Source of the DNA: CAYWTX01 sp964461295
Lineage (GTDB): Bacteria > Planctomycetota > Phycisphaerae > SM23-33
DNA length: 26,467 nt
Direction of reading: 5' to 3'
Assembly: GCA_964461295.1 (NCBI GenBank)
Contig: CAYWTX010000647.1
Coordinates: 1-26,467, forward strand
Part shown: positions 23,492-26,467 of the stretch, one piece after another
How positions within the stretch are numbered: position 1 is the stretch's first letter
Layout: each line of letters opens with the position of its first letter
Translations under genes and position numbers: made by a program
The notes under the pieces: model-generated
What the model was told of the DNA's origin: nothing
The model's database searches: none
Seen by the model: only the letters and a program-made list of their open reading frames with translations

Positions 23492-25633
23492 ATGCAGCAC
23501 TTTCGACGATCACTGAAGTACCTTTGGCCGTACCGCGGACGGATTGGCGTGGCCATCGCCTGCGTGCTGGTCATTGCCGCGCTGTGGGGCGGGGGGCTGG
23601 GGCTGATGCTGCCGGGATCGAAGATCCTGCTGAGCACCGAGGGTCTGCACGGGTGGGCATGGAACTCGATGGCCAGCGACCGGCTCGGAGCGACGATCGT
23701 GCAGCGGCAAGTGCCGCCGGAGAAGGTCGAGGACTACGAGGTCTCGGTCGTGCTGGACCTGGTGAACCTGGACCCCTGCGGCCCCGCGGCCAAGGCGGGC
23801 CTGCGGAAGACCGACTGGCTGGTGGGCCTGGCGGCCGAGGGCAAGCGCCAGTGGGTGCGCGGCGACTACCTGGCCAAGAGGCTGGCGAAGGAGCAGACGG
23901 GCCGGACGGCAACGGTGCTGGCCTACCGGAGTTCGACGAAGGCTGTTCAGGCCGTGCCGGTCACGCTGGGCGAGTTGAGGATGGCGTCGAAAGTCCTGGG
24001 CGAGGTGGCGACGGCGCTTCCCGAGCCGGCCGATTACCCCGGGCGTTTCGTCATGTTCCTGGGCCTGGCCTTGGTGGGCGTGGTGGTGGGGAGCATCCGG
24101 GCGCTGTTCCAGTTCATCCAGGAGTACCTGGTGGGCACGGCCATCTGGCGGGCGATCATGGACCTGCGGATGGACAATTACCAGGTGGTGCTGCGGTTGC
24201 CGACGACGTTTTTCTCGGAGAAGGGCGTGTCGGACGCGACGAGCCGATTCGTGCAGGACACCAACGAACTGGCGCGCGGGCTGAACACGCTGCTGGGCAA
24301 GACGATGGTCGAGCCGGCCAAGGCGGTCGGGGCGTTCACGCTGGCGATGCTGGCGTCGTGGGAACTGACGCTGCTGATGACGGTGGCGGCGCCGGCGGTG
24401 TACTTCATCATCCGCAGGTTCGGCAAGAAGATGCACCGGGCCAGCCGCAAGGCGCTGGAGGGCTGGTCGGGTCTGCTGGCGGTGCTGAACGAGACGTTGC
24501 AGGGCATCCGGGTGGTGAAGGCGTACACGATGGAGGGCGCGGAACGGAAGCGGTTCTTCCGCGTCAGCCGGAGCATCCTGGTGCAGCAGAACCGGATGGA
24601 GCGGCTGGACGCGGCCACGGGTCCGACGGTGGAGATGCTGGGCGTGGTGGCGGGCACGGCGGCGGCGGTGATCGCGGGATGGATGGTGTTCAACTACCAC
24701 ATGGACCGCGACCTGTTCCTGACGTGGATGGTGGCGGGATTCGCGCTGTTCGACCCGGCCCGCAAGCTGGCGAAGGTGTCGATGCGGTTCGAGTCGGCCG
24801 ACGCGGCGGCGACGAGGATCTTCGAGTTGCAGGATTCGCCGCAGGAAGTGGTGGTGACCGACGCGCCGGCGTTGGGGCGGCACGGCCGGAGCATCGAGTT
24901 CCGCAACGTGTCGTTCCGCTACCCGGGGGCGGGCTTTGACGCGCTGAAGGACATCAACCTGACGGTGAAAGCGGGGCAGACGGTGGCGATCGTGGGGCCC
25001 AACGGGTGCGGGAAGACGACGCTGCTGTCGCTGATTCCGCGGCTGATCGACCCGGCGGCGGGAGCGGTGCTGATCGACGGGCAGGACATCAGCCAGGTGT
25101 CGCTGCGGTCGCTGCGGCGGCAGATCGGGCTGGTGACGCAGGACACGGTGATTTTCCACGCGACGGTGGCGGAGAACATATCGTACGGGCTGCGCCGCCC
25201 GAAGCGAGAGGCCGTGAACGCGGCGGCAAAGAAGGCGTTCGTGGACGAGTTCGTCGGGGAAATGCCCAACGGGTACGACACGGTGGTGGGCGAATACGGA
25301 GCGACGCTGTCGGGCGGGCAGAAGCAGCGGATCGCGATCGCGCGGGCGATTCTGCGCGACCCGGCGATTCTGATCTTCGACGAGGCGATGAGCCAGGTGG
25401 ACGCCCACAGCGAGAAGCGCATCCACGAGGCCATGCACGAGTTCGTGCACGGGCGGACGGCGCTGATGATCGCCCACCGATTCCAGACGGTGATGGAGGC
25501 CGACGGAATCGTGGTGATGGACGAGGGGCGGATCATCGATCACGGCCCGCACGCGCAGCTCCTGGAGCGATGCGGGCTGTATCGGCACCTGTACGAGACG
25601 CAGTTGACGCATTCGGCGGCGGCGGGAGCGTAA
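23492..25633 (+). CDS. ABC exporter (MsbA-like half-transporter) with a PDZ-like insert
   Basis: 713 aa, against about 580-600 for normal half-exporters. TM1 is at about 17-41. A soluble insert of about 140 residues follows (43-183). Its middle (85-162) reads like a PDZ domain: PCGPAAKAGLRKTDWLVGL, then RKT/GRTATVLAYRSS and AVPVTLGEL. The other five helices follow from about 185. The nucleotide-binding domain has Walker A GPNGCGKTT (502-510), Q550, signature LSGGQ (606-610), Walker B ILIFDEA (626-632), a D-loop SQVD in place of SALD, and H662. The insert lies between TM1 and TM2, which in this family faces the periplasm. The protein is expected to homodimerise and export a lipid, peptide or drug; the substrate is unknown. 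It ends with TAA. Confidence 0.92.
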   Translation: MQHFRRSLKYLWPYRGRIGVAIACVLVIAALWGGGLGLMLPGSKILLSTEGLHGWAWNSMASDRLGATIVQRQVPPEKVEDYEVSVVLDLVNLDPCGPAAKAGLRKTDWLVGLAAEGKRQWVRGDYLAKRLAKEQTGRTATVLAYRSSTKAVQAVPVTLGELRMASKVLGEVATALPEPADYPGRFVMFLGLALVGVVVGSIRALFQFIQEYLVGTAIWRAIMDLRMDNYQVVLRLPTTFFSEKGVSDATSRFVQDTNELARGLNTLLGKTMVEPAKAVGAFTLAMLASWELTLLMTVAAPAVYFIIRRFGKKMHRASRKALEGWSGLLAVLNETLQGIRVVKAYTMEGAERKRFFRVSRSILVQQNRMERLDAATGPTVEMLGVVAGTAAAVIAGWMVFNYHMDRDLFLTWMVAGFALFDPARKLAKVSMRFESADAAATRIFELQDSPQEVVVTDAPALGRHGRSIEFRNVSFRYPGAGFDALKDINLTVKAGQTVAIVGPNGCGKTTLLSLIPRLIDPAAGAVLIDGQDISQVSLRSLRRQIGLVTQDTVIFHATVAENISYGLRRPKREAVNAAAKKAFVDEFVGEMPNGYDTVVGEYGATLSGGQKQRIAIARAILRDPAILIFDEAMSQVDAHSEKRIHEAMHEFVHGRTALMIAHRFQTVMEADGIVVMDEGRIIDHGPHAQLLERCGLYRHLYETQLTHSAAAGA

Positions 25634-25724
25634 GGCTCCGATTCTCCAGTGGCGGCATGCTGGAAGATCGCGCGGGTGCGCCGGTTCGCCGCTTGCGGCT
25701 TGCAGTTTGGCGCCGCCCGCGGGG

Positions 25725-26204
25725 CTAGGGGCCGCCGGTTGCCGCGACGGCGAGCTGCCGGTCGATCTTGTGCCAGTGGGTGCCGTGCCAGAAGAGCTTC
25801 CGGCAGGCGGAGCAGCGCCAGAAGCGGTCGCAGTTGCGGTAGGCCAGTGGCGGGGCCTCGTCCATCACCTCGTGTTTGGGCGCCTCGGCGAGCCGGCCGC
25901 CGCAGGCCATGCACATCGCCTCGCGCCGCGGCAGCTTGAGCTGCCGCATGACGAACCCCAATGCCTGCACGTTGCTGAGTCCGCGCGGCAGACGGAGGGC
26001 CCTGACGCGGCCGGAGGCGATCGCCGTCCGCTCGAAGAGCGGGCCGTCGCAACTCAGGAGGGTGCGGCCCTGGACCTCGGCGCGCCGGACGAGGTCGGCG
26101 TCGTCGATGCCGTATTCGTACGAGGCGTCGTACCCGGCTGCTCGCAGCCACCGGGCCAGCCCGCCGAGCATGGCGTCGCAGAAGAATCGAGCTTCGTCGC
26201 CCAT
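25725..26204 (-). CDS. Mut7-C RNase-like domain protein with C-terminal zinc ribbon
   Basis: 159 aa from MGDEARFFCD; GGAG lies eight bases upstream, and an ATG at 26228 would add eight residues without such a site. The Mut7-C (PIN-like) core shows FFCDAMLGGLARWLRAAGYD (7-26, acidic D10), DADLVRRA, and GRTLLSCDGPLF (46-57, D53, where the family usually has LTRD). Two CXXC pairs, CMAC (98-101) and CSAC (131-134), form the family's zinc ribbon; GTHWHKI follows. The family is predicted to be an RNase and the bacterial function is untested. It is convergent with the ABC gene. It ends with TAG. Confidence 0.92.
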   Translation of the reverse strand: MGDEARFFCDAMLGGLARWLRAAGYDASYEYGIDDADLVRRAEVQGRTLLSCDGPLFERTAIASGRVRALRLPRGLSNVQALGFVMRQLKLPRREAMCMACGGRLAEAPKHEVMDEAPPLAYRNCDRFWRCSACRKLFWHGTHWHKIDRQLAVAATGGP

Positions 26205-26272
26205 CGCGTCCACTCCGCTGAAGGACATTGTACTCGCGGCTGCGGTTGGCAGCGCGGGGATGCCCCGGCCAC

Positions 26273-26467
26273 GCCGGGCCGGGGCTTGGAGGGGAAGCGC
26301 CGGGCCGGGGCTTGGAAGGGAAGCGCCGGGCCGGGGCTTGGAAGGGAAGCGCCGGGCCGGGGCTTGGAAGGGAAGCGCCGGGCCGGGGGTTGGAAGGGAA
26401 GCGCCGGGCCGGGGCTTGGAGGGGAAGCGCCGGGCCGGGGCTTGGAAGGGAAGCGCCGGGCCGGGGG
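26273..26467. repeat. 26-bp tandem repeat, seven full units, running off the window
   Basis: The unit is GCCGGGCCGGGGCTTGG, then A[A/G]GGGAAGC. Full copies start at 26273, 26299, 26325, 26351, 26377, 26403 and 26429; a 13-bp piece begins at 26455. Units 1 and 6 share GGAGGGG; unit 5 and the partial eighth have GGGGG in place of GGGGC. The first unit is preceded by TGCCCCGGCCAC, giving the same palindromic element seen singly at 12327. The unit length is not a multiple of three and there are no spacers, so it is neither coding nor CRISPR. Confidence 0.95.

Noticed and set aside
23510..25612. 700-aa open frame on the minus strand
   Set aside because: Antisense to the ABC exporter; the Arg/His-rich composition is typical of a shadow frame.
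26273..26467. CRISPR array
   Set aside because: Units are directly adjacent with no spacers, and no cas genes are present.
1..26467. tRNA, rRNA or riboswitch genes
   Set aside because: No cloverleaf, ribosomal or known riboswitch signature was seen by eye in the gaps; a covariance-model scan would be decisive.

Overview
The window is high-GC, gene-dense bacterial DNA. Nothing in it names a species. A planctomycete (perhaps Phycisphaerae-like) is my best guess. The reasons are the mix of polysaccharide-degrading enzymes (GH2, GH94-type phosphorylase, a GH29 remnant, a large secreted glycoside-hydrolase-like protein), two PP2C-type phosphatases, many dispersed palindromic repeats and a small GVRGKY/GTN-type protein. 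This placement is inference.

Layout. 1-322: a long inverted repeat and no gene. 323-9355: seven minus-strand genes. In transcription order they are hemL (GSA aminotransferase), a four-helix membrane protein, a putative lipoprotein, a soluble PAS histidine kinase, a voltage-gated-type K+ channel, a radical SAM protein, and a Cache-HAMP-SpoIIE phosphatase. 9494-11275: a plus-strand GH2 glycosidase divergent from hemL. 11408-16424: minus-strand larE, a PP2C phosphatase fused to a cyclic-nucleotide-binding domain, and the secreted glycoside-hydrolase-like protein. 16506-19837: a minus-strand group with a GH94 phosphorylase gene split by one in-frame TAG, then a HEPN-domain gene starting 12 nt after it, then an overlapping small unknown gene, closed by an intrinsic terminator with a UUCG loop. 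20117-20685: a small GVRGKY/GTN gene abutting the 3' remnant of an alpha-L-fucosidase. 20687-25633: plus-strand membrane/zinc-ribbon protein, tmk, holB and an ABC exporter with a PDZ-like insert. 25725-26204: a minus-strand Mut7-C protein. 26273-26467: a 26-bp tandem repeat running off the edge.

How the genes fit together. Several genes serve carbohydrate use: GH2 and GH94 enzymes in the cytoplasm and a secreted GH-like protein. tmk-holB is a replication pair 6 nt apart. The phosphatases, kinase and channel are signalling proteins with no cognate partners in view. Best candidates for new biology are the HEPN plus non-MNT partner pair (16560-17356), the PDZ-like insert in the ABC exporter, the amber-split phosphorylase, and the repeat families. 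One 76-81 bp imperfect palindrome occurs three times, at 4510, 11310 and 19964. A CCCCGGCC/GGCCGGGG element at 12327 also sits at the head of the 26-bp tandem array.
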